DNA of 64,000 bases from UBA4951 sp963652335 (lineage in GTDB: Bacteria; Bacillota_I; Bacilli_A; RFN20; CAG-826): positions 1 through 64,000 of the forward strand of contig CAVJSS010000001.1 of NCBI GenBank assembly GCA_963652335.1. Direction: 5' to 3'. The position numbers and the translations under genes are program-made. The notes under the pieces were generated by a model, which was not told where the DNA came from, searched no databases, and saw only the letters and a program-made list of their open reading frames with translations. How positions within the stretch are numbered: the stretch's first letter is position 1; each line of letters opens with the position of its first letter. Shown one piece after another: positions 50,655-59,528 of this stretch.

Positions 50655-52244
50655 ATGTTGAATCTATTAACCGGGGAAGGTCTCTCCGGAGCTATCGTCG
50701 CCATCATAGCCATCGCCTCCGCTTTAGCGGTTGGAGCGGCTGTTGCTTGCGTCTTTATCTTCGTTCCTTCCATCAAAGCCAAGAGAGCCCAAAATTCCGC
50801 TGCTTCGATTGTTGAAGCGGCGGAGAAAAAAGCCGATCAGATCGAAAAAGAAGCTAAGTCGGAAGCCAAACGCATCAACGTTGAGGCTAGGCAGCAAGCC
50901 GATCGTGACGTCCGTTCGATGACCGAAGAAGTCAGATCGGAAAGGGCTAAGCTTAATGCTCGCGAGGAAGTCATCAATCGTCGTGACGAATCGTTGTTAA
51001 GCCGCGAAAAGGAAATCGAGAAAAAGAACGATTCCCTCAATTCCCGTTTGGCCGAATTGGACGCCAAGCACAAAACGTTGGATGAAAAGATCAATTCCAT
51101 CATTGCCGAACTTGAAAAAGTTTCTGGCATGACGACCAAAGAAGCCCATGATGAAATCATGGCTAGAGTCGAATCGAAAATGTCGACCGAAATCGCCCTT
51201 TATATCAAAAACCAAGAGGATGAAGCGAAAGCCACAGCCCAAGAAAAAGCCACCCAGCTTTTGTCTCTTGCTTGCGCTAAATACGCCCAAGAAGTCGTTA
51301 CCGAACGTACCGTTTCGGTAGTTGCTCTTCCTTCTGACGAAATGAAAGGACGAATCATCGGACGCGAAGGCCGCAATATCCGCATCATCGAAGCGACCCT
51401 AGGGGTTGACATCGTCATTGATGATACTCCTGAGGTAATCACGGTCTCCTGCTTTGACCCAATCAGGAGGGAAATCGCTAAGAGAACCCTTGAATACTTG
51501 GTCAAAGATGGACGCATTCAACCTGGAAGGATCGAGGAAATCGCCGCTAAGTGCAAACGCGAAATGGAAACCGAGATGAGCAAGACGGGAGAAGAAGTCG
51601 CTTTCCGCCTCGGTCTTCCGAAAATGAACAGGGAAATCACCAATTGTCTTGGCCGTTTGAAATATCGCACCTCCTATGGCCAAAATGTTTTGGATCATTC
51701 AATCGAAGTCGCCTATATCTGTGGCATCATGGCTGCTGAATTAGGCTTGAATCAGAATCTTGCCCGTCGTGCCGGTTTATTGCACGATATTGGCAAAGCG
51801 GTAGACTTCGAAATGGAGGGATCACACACTCAATTAGGTGCTCAATTAGCCAAAAAGTGCGGCGAAAACGAAGTGGTAATCAATGCTATCGCCTCCCACC
51901 ATGGTGAGGTCGAAGCCACTTCTTTGATTGCGAATTTGGTAGTTGCCGCCGATACCGTTTCCGCCGCTCGCCCAGGGGCTAGATCCGAGACTTTGGAGAC
52001 TTATATCAAACGAGTCGAGCAATTGGAGAACATCGCCAAGGATTTCGATGGCGTCCAAACAGCCTATGCAATGCAAGCGGGACGCGAAGTACGCGTCATG
52101 GTCGTGCCTGAAAAGATCTCTGATTTGGAAGCCACCAAATTGGCAGTTGAAATAAGGGAGAAGATCGAAAACGAAATGACCTATCCAGGCACCATAAAAG
52201 TGTCTGTTATCCGCGAATACCGTGCGATTGAAACCGCTAAATAA
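50655..52244 (+). CDS. rny: Ribonuclease Y
   Basis: A 529-residue membrane-anchored endoribonuclease that initiates mRNA decay in Gram-positive bacteria. An N-terminal transmembrane helix (~8-38) is followed by a long charged coiled coil (~45-165), a KH domain (MKGRIIGREGRNIRIIE, ~230-260) and an HD domain (RAGLLHDIGKAVD, His377-Asp378). The gene leads an operon with ymdB, miaB and more. A structured leader with a hairpin over the SD suggests control of its own synthesis. Confidence 0.97.
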   Translation: MLNLLTGEGLSGAIVAIIAIASALAVGAAVACVFIFVPSIKAKRAQNSAASIVEAAEKKADQIEKEAKSEAKRINVEARQQADRDVRSMTEEVRSERAKLNAREEVINRRDESLLSREKEIEKKNDSLNSRLAELDAKHKTLDEKINSIIAELEKVSGMTTKEAHDEIMARVESKMSTEIALYIKNQEDEAKATAQEKATQLLSLACAKYAQEVVTERTVSVVALPSDEMKGRIIGREGRNIRIIEATLGVDIVIDDTPEVITVSCFDPIRREIAKRTLEYLVKDGRIQPGRIEEIAAKCKREMETEMSKTGEEVAFRLGLPKMNREITNCLGRLKYRTSYGQNVLDHSIEVAYICGIMAAELGLNQNLARRAGLLHDIGKAVDFEMEGSHTQLGAQLAKKCGENEVVINAIASHHGEVEATSLIANLVVAADTVSAARPGARSETLETYIKRVEQLENIAKDFDGVQTAYAMQAGREVRVMVVPEKISDLEATKLAVEIREKIENEMTYPGTIKVSVIREYRAIETAK

Positions 52245-52268
52245 TTAGCTTAGAAAGGCGCAACCGAT

Positions 52269-53048
52269 ATGCGTGTCCTCTTTGTCGGAGATTGTGTTTC
52301 CAAAGCTGGCAAAGCCATTCTTTTCTCATCATTGGAAAAGTTGGAAGGTCAATATGATTTTCTTATAGTCAATGGCGAAAACATCTCCAACGGCAAAGGA
52401 ATAACGAAAGCAGATTACTTTGATTTGATCGATCATGGAGTTGACTGCGTGACACTAGGCAATCATTGGAGAGGGCAATCCGATTTGGATCGTTGGATAG
52501 ATGACGCAGATCGATTGGTCAGACCTTTGAATGTTATCGGTTATCATCATGGATCTGGATCCAGATTGTTTGTTTGCAACGGAGTTCCTATCCGTGTAAC
52601 GAATATGTTAGGGACGGCCTTCATGAAAGAAGCCGTGCATTCGCCGCATTCTGTTATCGATGATTTATATCGAAAGATAGAACCGTGCATTCACATCATC
52701 GATTATCATGCCGAATCAACGTCAGAAAAGCAAATATTCATGCTTAATAACGTCAATAAAGCAACAGCTGTTCTTGGGACGCACACTCACGTTGCCACCG
52801 CTGACGAAAGAATAGTAAACGGAACGGCTATCCAAACTGATATTGGCATGTGTGGCATAATGAATGGTTCGATCGGAGCAACGTTCGAATCTGCCAAATC
52901 CAAATTCATCGAAGGAAAAAACGTTGCATTGGATTTTTCCGGAACGGGATTAAGCCAATTCAATGCCGTTTTGATCGAAGTGGATGAAAAAACCTATAAG
53001 GCAACGGCAATCCGCCGCATATTTCTAAAGGAGACCATTGATGAGTAA
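52269..53048 (+). CDS. ymdB: YmdB-family metallophosphoesterase
   Basis: A 259-residue calcineurin-like phosphodiesterase (TIGR00282 type). Metal-binding elements are FVGDCVSKAGK, VNGENISNGKG, LGNHWRG and GTHTHVATADERI. In B. subtilis YmdB hydrolyses cyclic nucleotides and influences biofilm and motility decisions, and it is encoded after rny as here. SD is AGAAAGG. It overlaps miaB by eight bases. Confidence 0.94.
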   Translation: MRVLFVGDCVSKAGKAILFSSLEKLEGQYDFLIVNGENISNGKGITKADYFDLIDHGVDCVTLGNHWRGQSDLDRWIDDADRLVRPLNVIGYHHGSGSRLFVCNGVPIRVTNMLGTAFMKEAVHSPHSVIDDLYRKIEPCIHIIDYHAESTSEKQIFMLNNVNKATAVLGTHTHVATADERIVNGTAIQTDIGMCGIMNGSIGATFESAKSKFIEGKNVALDFSGTGLSQFNAVLIEVDEKTYKATAIRRIFLKETIDE

Positions 53049-54780
53049 ATGCGTTTATTATTCTCTGCCTAACATGAAGGAAGCCAGAATGAGAATCGAA
53101 GAAGCCGAACGCTTGGTCGATCATGTTGAGGTTTCCGATTTATTGAAGAATTTTGCCAAAGGAAAAAAATTTTTCATCAAGACTTTTGGCTGCCAAGCAA
53201 ATATCCGCGATGAAGAGATAATGGCAGGATATTTGAAAATGGCTGGATATGAAAAGAGCGAAGATCCTAATGATTGCGATCTAGCTATCATCAATACTTG
53301 CGCCGTTAGGGAGAACGCTGAAGACAAAGTATATGGGGAACTTGGCTCATTCAAATCCAAAACGGAAATGGATAAGAACTTCATACTTTGCTTATGCGGA
53401 TGCATGATGCAACAAGAAGGATTTGCCGAAAAAATATTGAAGACTTATCCATATGTGACTTTGGTTTTTGGCACTCATAACGTCCATCGTTTGCTGCCTC
53501 TTCTGACCGATGTTTTGAAAAACAAAAAGCACATAGTCGACGTCGAATCAGGACCAAAGGAATTGGTCGAAGACATGCCTTCATCCCGCTTGTCTTCTTC
53601 TGAAGCCTTCGTGAATATTTCCTATGGGTGCGATAAATTCTGCACATATTGCATCGTCCCATACACCAGAGGCAAAGAACGTTCCAGGAAGATGGAAGAC
53701 ATTATTAAAGAATGCAAAGAGCTCGTAGCGGATGGATATAAACAAATAACGTTATTGGGTCAAAACGTCAATTCTTATGGATTGGATCTTAAGGATGGAA
53801 CGACATTTGCCAAATTGCTGGAGGAAGTCGCCAAATTAGGCATTCCTAGATTGACTTTCCTTACTTCTTATCCATCCCAATTCACCGATGAGATGATCGA
53901 TGTGATGGCCAAATATGACAATATCAGAAAGTGGCTCCATTTCCCGGTTCAATCAGGCTCGACTTCTTGCCTTAGAAGAATGGGAAGAAGGTATAGCAGG
54001 GAAGAATATATCGCTTTAGTTAAGAAAATCAGAGAGAAAATGCCTGATATCGCTTTAACCACTGATATAATCGTTGGCTTCCCAAACGAAACAGACGAAG
54101 AATTCGCGGATACTCTTTCTTTGGCTAATGAAATCGGCTATTCGGCGGCATTCACATTCATTTATTCGCCTCGAAAAGGAACGCCGGCAGCCGCTTTGAA
54201 AGATTTAACGCCCGATGCTTTGAAACACGAACGATTCAATCAATTGGTGAAAGTCATCGAAAAGACAACCGGCGAGCATTCTTTGAAGATGGTCGGCAAC
54301 ACTTATTCGGTGTTGGTCGAAGGGCCTTCGAAGAAAAATTCTAACGTCTTATCAGGCTATGCCGAAAACGGAAAGCTTATAAATTTCCCTGGTCCAACTT
54401 ATCTTGCCAGTTGCTTAGTCGATGTCAAAGTCGTCGAATCCAAAACATTTTCTTTGAGAGGAGAACTTGTCGGAGATCCACTTATTTATAAAGCGAAGGA
54501 CGTTGCATACGTTCTTTCCTTAGATCCGTTGCTTAAAGAATATAAGCTTTTGACCGAAGCTTTAAAAAATCCCAGATATTCCGAACTTGGTTTCAAACTC
54601 AAGGCTGCCAAAAAAGCTTTGGCGATGTCAATGGGCGATGACGAGAAACATGAAAAATGCAAAGAAGAATACCTAAAGCTTTCTTCCTTGATCAACGACG
54701 ACCCTTTGATCGCCAACAAAGAGGCGTTGGCTAGCGAAGTCGAATCTTATTTAGAAAGGGTTCGTTCTTTATTGGCATGA
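53041..54780 (+). CDS. miaB: tRNA methylthiotransferase MiaB fused to a YmcA/RicA-like domain
   Basis: A 579-residue protein. Residues 1-~478 are MiaB, which adds the methylthio group to i6A37 of tRNA: N-terminal cluster cysteines in FGCQAN, NTCAVRENA and CLCGCM, radical-SAM motif CDKFCTYCIVPYTRG, and a TRAM domain ending SLRGELVGD. Residues ~479-579 are extra: a helical segment with KHEKCKEEYLKLSSLINDDP and ESYLERVRSLL that resembles YlbF/YmcA (RicA) proteins. In B. subtilis ymcA follows miaB as a separate gene, and RicA works with RNase Y. The start ATG at 53041 lies inside ymdB. miaA overlaps by ATGA. Confidence 0.88.
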   Translation: MSKCVYYSLPNMKEARMRIEEAERLVDHVEVSDLLKNFAKGKKFFIKTFGCQANIRDEEIMAGYLKMAGYEKSEDPNDCDLAIINTCAVRENAEDKVYGELGSFKSKTEMDKNFILCLCGCMMQQEGFAEKILKTYPYVTLVFGTHNVHRLLPLLTDVLKNKKHIVDVESGPKELVEDMPSSRLSSSEAFVNISYGCDKFCTYCIVPYTRGKERSRKMEDIIKECKELVADGYKQITLLGQNVNSYGLDLKDGTTFAKLLEEVAKLGIPRLTFLTSYPSQFTDEMIDVMAKYDNIRKWLHFPVQSGSTSCLRRMGRRYSREEYIALVKKIREKMPDIALTTDIIVGFPNETDEEFADTLSLANEIGYSAAFTFIYSPRKGTPAAALKDLTPDALKHERFNQLVKVIEKTTGEHSLKMVGNTYSVLVEGPSKKNSNVLSGYAENGKLINFPGPTYLASCLVDVKVVESKTFSLRGELVGDPLIYKAKDVAYVLSLDPLLKEYKLLTEALKNPRYSELGFKLKAAKKALAMSMGDDEKHEKCKEEYLKLSSLINDDPLIANKEALASEVESYLERVRSLLA

Positions 54781-55655
54781 TAATCGTTTTGACTGGTGCC
54801 ACGGGCACAGGGAAGAGCAAGCTTGCCATTGAGCTAGCCAAGGAAATCGGCGCCGAAATAATCAATGGCGATGCTTTTCAGGTTTATAAAGACCTAACTA
54901 TTGCCACGGCCGCTCCAAGCAAGGAAGAAAAAGCCGAAGTGCCTCATCATCTTTTCCAATACGTTGATTTAAATGAATCTTATTCGATAGCCCGTTACCA
55001 AAAGGATTGCCGAGAGAAATTGAAAGAGGTTCTTTCTAGGAGAAAGAACGTGATCATCGTTGGCGGCAGCGGTCTTTATATAAGAGCCGCTTTATACGAT
55101 TATGATTTATCTTTGGATACTTCGAAGATCGATATGTCCTTATACGAAAACAAAAGCAATGAAGAATTGCATGGCATTCTTTCTGAGCTTGATCCAACTG
55201 AGGCTCATAAATTGCCTATCCAAAACCGGCAACGAATGCTTCGTTCGATTCAAATATGTTTGGCCGCAGGGGAATCTAAAACAGATTTTTTAGCCAAGCA
55301 GAAACACGAGCCCATGTATCCTTCCAGATTCTATGTCCTCCATTTCGATCGTGACGTACTCTATCCTAAAGTAAATGCCAGGGTCGATCAAATGTTCGAG
55401 ATGGGATTGCTGAATGAGACCATTCCTTTGATTGAAAAATACGGAAAAGACGTTCAAGCGTTTAAAGCAATCGGAATAAAAGAGCTTTTCCCATATTTAG
55501 ATGGTGACATTTCCCTTAATGAGGCTATAGAGTTAATTAAGTTTGATACGCGAAGATATATCAAACGGCAAGAAACTTTCTTCCGTCATCAATTCAAAGC
55601 CAAGAACATTTCTTGTTTGAATGAAATTTTGGAAGATTTGAATCAAAGGGGGTAA
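54777..55655 (+). CDS. miaA: tRNA dimethylallyltransferase MiaA
   Basis: A 292-residue enzyme that prenylates A37 of tRNAs reading U-starting codons, giving the i6A substrate of MiaB. The P-loop GATGTGKSKLA, GDAFQVYKDL and VGGSGLYIRAALY are intact. It overlaps miaB by four bases, so the two steps of the ms2i6A pathway are made together. Length is near the usual 300. Confidence 0.96.
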   Translation: MIIVLTGATGTGKSKLAIELAKEIGAEIINGDAFQVYKDLTIATAAPSKEEKAEVPHHLFQYVDLNESYSIARYQKDCREKLKEVLSRRKNVIIVGGSGLYIRAALYDYDLSLDTSKIDMSLYENKSNEELHGILSELDPTEAHKLPIQNRQRMLRSIQICLAAGESKTDFLAKQKHEPMYPSRFYVLHFDRDVLYPKVNARVDQMFEMGLLNETIPLIEKYGKDVQAFKAIGIKELFPYLDGDISLNEAIELIKFDTRRYIKRQETFFRHQFKAKNISCLNEILEDLNQRG

Positions 55656-55659
55656 CGAC

Positions 55660-57276
55660 ATGGATTTGCTTAAGATAAACGAGGTTGCCAGTATCTCTGG
55701 GATCGATCTTCAATTCCTCGAGCCTTATGGATATTATAAAGCCAAGATAAATCCCGATATCCTTTTAAGCAAAAAGAAGAAACAAGACGGAAAGCTTATC
55801 TTGGTAACCGCGATTACGCCCACTAAGGCTGGCGAAGGGAAAACCACGACTTCCATAGCCTTGGCTGAAGGCTTTGGAGAGATCGGCCAAAAATGCATGC
55901 TCTGTCTAAGGGAGCCGGCTCTCGGACCAGTCTTTGGAATCAAAGGTGGTGCCACAGGCGGCGGTCTTGCCTCAATTGGTCCTGCGGAAGACATAAATCT
56001 TCATTTTACCGGAGACATGCACGCCTTAACCAGCTCAATAAATCTTATTTCCGCCATCATCGATAACCATATCTATCAAGGAAATGAGCTTAATATCGAT
56101 CCCAATCGCATCGTCTGGAAAAGGGCGATGGATATGAACGATCGCGCCTTGAGACACATTACGGTTGGCCAAGGTGATAAGAAAGGAACGCCAAGAGAAG
56201 ACGGCTTTGTTATAACCGTCGCTTCGGAAATGATGGCCATTTTGTGTTTGGCCAAAGATCCTGAAGATTTCTGTCTGCGGCTAGAAAAGATAATCGTGGC
56301 CTATACTTACGATGGCAAGCCTATAACGGTCAATGATTTGAAAATCACCCATGCGATCATGCGCTTGATGAATGATGCTTTAAAGCCGAATCTCGTCCAA
56401 ACCCTCGAACATCAACCTGCCATCCTCCATGGCGGGCCATTTGCCAACATTGCTCATGGCTGTAATTCCTTAATAGCCACCAAAATGGGGCTGAAATTGG
56501 CTCCGATAGTGATCACTGAAGCTGGGTTTGCCGCTGATTTAGGCGCTGAAAAATTCTTGGATATAGCTTCTAGAGAAGGCGGATTGCATCCAGACCTTAC
56601 CATAATGGTAGCTACGATAAGAGCTTTGAAAATGCATGGCGGAATGAAATTCGAAGACCTGGAAAAAGAAAATCTTGATGCTTTGAAAGAAGGCATGGCC
56701 AACCTTGAAGTCCATACGGAAAACATCAAGAAATTCGGCGTCCCTGTCATCGTTGCGATCAATCATTTTTCATCCGATACCGAGCAGGAAGTCAATTTTG
56801 TTTTGAATTGGTGCAGAAATCATCATTACGAAGTCGCTTTCTTGGATGGCTTCTTGAAAGGCGGAAAAGGCTCAGTTGAATTGGCTGAAAAAGCCAAATT
56901 CATGTTGGATAATTTTCCGAGCGACTACCACCCACTTTATGATTTGAAATGGCCTATTAGAAAGAAAATAGAAACCATTTGCAAAGATATATATCGCGCC
57001 GGAGAAGTCATATATGAAGAAAAGGCTTTAGAACAAATCCGCGAATACGAAAAGATGGGTTTTTCGAACGCCTATATCTGTATGGCGAAGACTCCAAACT
57101 CGTTGACTGATAATCCTAAAATTTATGGTGCCCCCATCGGCCATACGATCACCGTTCGTGAATGTAATTTGTCAGCTGGCGCTAATTTCATCGTCGTTTT
57201 GACAGGGAAAGTCGAAACGATGCCAGGCCTCCCCAAAATTCCTAATGCGGTAAAAATGGAGGATGAACGATGGTAG
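55660..57276 (+). CDS. fhs: Formate-tetrahydrofolate ligase
   Basis: A 538-residue cytosolic enzyme making 10-formyl-THF from formate, THF and ATP. The N-terminal block ITPTKAGEGKTTTSIALAEG with its P-loop, REPALGPVFGIKGGATGGG, and NLEVHTENIKKFGVPVIVAINHF are characteristic. It is slightly shorter than the ~556 residues typical. It starts four bases after miaA with an AAAGGGGG SD and supplies one-carbon units, common in anaerobes. Confidence 0.97.
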   Translation: MDLLKINEVASISGIDLQFLEPYGYYKAKINPDILLSKKKKQDGKLILVTAITPTKAGEGKTTTSIALAEGFGEIGQKCMLCLREPALGPVFGIKGGATGGGLASIGPAEDINLHFTGDMHALTSSINLISAIIDNHIYQGNELNIDPNRIVWKRAMDMNDRALRHITVGQGDKKGTPREDGFVITVASEMMAILCLAKDPEDFCLRLEKIIVAYTYDGKPITVNDLKITHAIMRLMNDALKPNLVQTLEHQPAILHGGPFANIAHGCNSLIATKMGLKLAPIVITEAGFAADLGAEKFLDIASREGGLHPDLTIMVATIRALKMHGGMKFEDLEKENLDALKEGMANLEVHTENIKKFGVPVIVAINHFSSDTEQEVNFVLNWCRNHHYEVAFLDGFLKGGKGSVELAEKAKFMLDNFPSDYHPLYDLKWPIRKKIETICKDIYRAGEVIYEEKALEQIREYEKMGFSNAYICMAKTPNSLTDNPKIYGAPIGHTITVRECNLSAGANFIVVLTGKVETMPGLPKIPNAVKMEDERW

Positions 57277-57485
57277 AATTCAATCTTTTCGATATCGTTG
57301 AGATGAAAAAGCCTCACCCTTGCAAAGAAAAAAACAAAAAGTTCCAAGTTGTCAGAGTCGGGGCCGATATCAAAATAAAATGTCTTAGTTGTGGAAACGT
57401 CATCATGATGGAGAGAGAAAAATTCGAATCTTCAATGAGAAAAGTCATATCCCATAGCGATGTGCCTATTGATATAGGTAAGTAA
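57270..57485 (+). CDS. DUF951 zinc-ribbon-like protein
   Basis: A 71-residue protein of the DUF951 (YyzM) family: FDIVEMKKPHPCKEKNKKFQ, then VRVGADIKIKCLSCGNVIMM. Conserved Cys residues at HPC and CLSC could bind zinc. It is small and cytosolic; the role is unknown, though family members often sit by ychF or ribosome-related genes. It overlaps fhs by seven bases and its SD GGAGG is inside fhs. Confidence 0.9.
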   Translation: MVEFNLFDIVEMKKPHPCKEKNKKFQVVRVGADIKIKCLSCGNVIMMEREKFESSMRKVISHSDVPIDIGK

Positions 57486-57527
57486 AAACGTTCCTTTTCT
57501 GACTATAAGTTGGTGGAGGATCTTTTT

Positions 57528-59528
57528 ATTTTCGTAGTCAAGAAAGCATCCAAAAGTTTTGGTCCAAAGGAAAATGGCTTTTTCGCTTTGAAGGACATCT
57601 CTTTGACTTTTCCTCCCAGAGGCCTGGTTGGCTTGCTTGGGAAATCCGGATCCGGCAAATCCACCTTGCTTAATTTGCTTTCAGGAAACGAAAAGCCATC
57701 CTCGGGACGGGTTCTCTTTAATGGCAAGAACATAGCCAAATTGAAAAAGAACGAATTGGAAGAAATAAGAAACCATTCATTTGGATTTGTTTACCAACAT
57801 TTCAATTTAATTGAATACCTATCTGTTTTGGAAAACATTTCGTTGCCTTTGCTTATTAGGGGAGAAACCAAGAAAGAAGCTTACAAAGCTGCCACGAAAT
57901 TGCTTGAGAGTCTAAATATGTCTTTTTTGAAAGACAAGAAAGTTTCGTTGCTTTCTGGCGGCGAAAAGCAAAGGATATGTCTTCTAAGGGCAATTATCGG
58001 AAATCCTGACGTAATATTCGCCGATGAACCAACCGGGGCGCTGGATAAAGATAACGGCGTGCTTGTGATGGAACTTCTAAAAGAACAGGCCAAGGACAAA
58101 TTGGTGATAGTGATTTCGCACAACGAGGAGTTGATAAAACGATATTCCGATTACGTTATACGTCTTAAAGATGGATATGTGGTTGAGTCGAATTTGAATT
58201 TTGAGGGAGAACGTAGGGTTCGGAAGTCTTATGAAAAAACCAAAAGAAGCAAATGGATATGGCCAATTCTTTTTGGGCATTTCAAGAGGAACAAAGGCAA
58301 AAATTCTTTCACCTTGATTTCAAGTCTAATCGGCTTTCTGACAATCATGTTATCGTTTGGCTTTTTCAATGGATCTCAAATCGTTGCCAAGAACGAAACA
58401 AAAAGGCTATTGACCAAATTCAACGCTGGCATAAGCAAAAAGGAAACCGTAGATTTAAAAGATTCGCCGATCTCCTTAACCAAATTATCCAGACCATCTA
58501 TTGAAGAAATAAATAATATCGTCAGCGAAAACGTGGAAGTAGGTTATGATTTATCTTATTTCATTCCTTCTAAGAGCACGATTAGAAACGAAAATGGAAG
58601 CGTTCATGAATCATCTCTGATGCCATTGTTATTGAAAAGCTGCGATACATACTATGATTTGCTAAATGATAAATTCTTTGATGCAACGATTCGAAATGGT
58701 TGCGTTGTGAATAATCAATTCGTTGCGGAAACCAACTGTTTTATAGGCGAAACGATCACATTGAAGCACGAAATAGCGATGCTTATCAATGATAAGAAAG
58801 AAACAATATCGATTAAGTACGAATTCGTCATCGCTAGCGTTGCTTCCGAGTTCTCGTTTTTGAATGGGCCAAGGCTTTATTATGATTATGAGACAATAAG
58901 GGAATCCCTTCTGGAATATGAAACCGAGGAAGGGAGCAATCTGTTTGAATTAATAGAAAACGCGTCGCCGTCAGAATCGTTATCATGCTATCAATTAATG
59001 TTGTTTCCACTCAATGAAATCGGAGTGGAAGAAGTAGAAAATCTCAGCAATTCAAATGGTTTTTCGCTGACGTCTAATTACCAAATTGTCAAAGATTCAT
59101 TTGAGTCGCTCCACAAAGCTGTCAATTTGTCATTGACCCCATTTGTGGTCTTAGAGGCGATAATGGTGGTTTTCATTTCTGGGTTTGTTTCTTATTCGAC
59201 CTTTTTGGATCAAAAAAAGGAGGCCGCTGTTTTGAGTGCACTCGGCGCAACCAAATCCTCACTAATAAAAATTTATGTTCTCGAAGGAATCATTTTAACT
59301 TCTTGCGGAATGGCATTGGCTTTAGCTTTATCGTTCCCATTTGAATTTGGGCTCAATTGGTATTTGGCTTCAAAGCTTGAATTATCAAATCTAATAAGAA
59401 TCCCTTTTGGCTTGCTGTTTATCCTCGCCTTATTGATTTTTTCTATATTTCTTGGCTTTGTCGGGACAAGAGTGCCGCTGGGCGGATTGTCGAGGTGTCC
59501 ATTATCGGAGGCTTTAAAAGAAGAATGA
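57528..59528 (+). CDS. ABC transporter, fused ATPase and FtsX-like permease (first of pair)
   Basis: A ~666-residue fused ABC exporter of the MacB/FtsX type. The ATPase (~1-220) has Walker A GKSGSGKST, signature LLSGGEKQR and Walker B VIFADEPTGALD. The permease has a helix near 265-285, a large extracytoplasmic domain, and three C-terminal helices (FVVLEAIMVVFISGF, VLEGIILTSCGMALALAL, LLFILALLIFSIFLGF). The only well-spaced initiation site after the SD GGAGGA (57515-57520) is ATT at 57528; TTG at 57510 or GTG at 57513 would have no upstream SD. It overlaps the second transporter by ATGA, so they probably form a heterodimer exporting peptides, lipids or antibiotics. Confidence 0.8.
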   Translation: MFVVKKASKSFGPKENGFFALKDISLTFPPRGLVGLLGKSGSGKSTLLNLLSGNEKPSSGRVLFNGKNIAKLKKNELEEIRNHSFGFVYQHFNLIEYLSVLENISLPLLIRGETKKEAYKAATKLLESLNMSFLKDKKVSLLSGGEKQRICLLRAIIGNPDVIFADEPTGALDKDNGVLVMELLKEQAKDKLVIVISHNEELIKRYSDYVIRLKDGYVVESNLNFEGERRVRKSYEKTKRSKWIWPILFGHFKRNKGKNSFTLISSLIGFLTIMLSFGFFNGSQIVAKNETKRLLTKFNAGISKKETVDLKDSPISLTKLSRPSIEEINNIVSENVEVGYDLSYFIPSKSTIRNENGSVHESSLMPLLLKSCDTYYDLLNDKFFDATIRNGCVVNNQFVAETNCFIGETITLKHEIAMLINDKKETISIKYEFVIASVASEFSFLNGPRLYYDYETIRESLLEYETEEGSNLFELIENASPSESLSCYQLMLFPLNEIGVEEVENLSNSNGFSLTSNYQIVKDSFESLHKAVNLSLTPFVVLEAIMVVFISGFVSYSTFLDQKKEAAVLSALGATKSSLIKIYVLEGIILTSCGMALALALSFPFEFGLNWYLASKLELSNLIRIPFGLLFILALLIFSIFLGFVGTRVPLGGLSRCPLSEALKEE

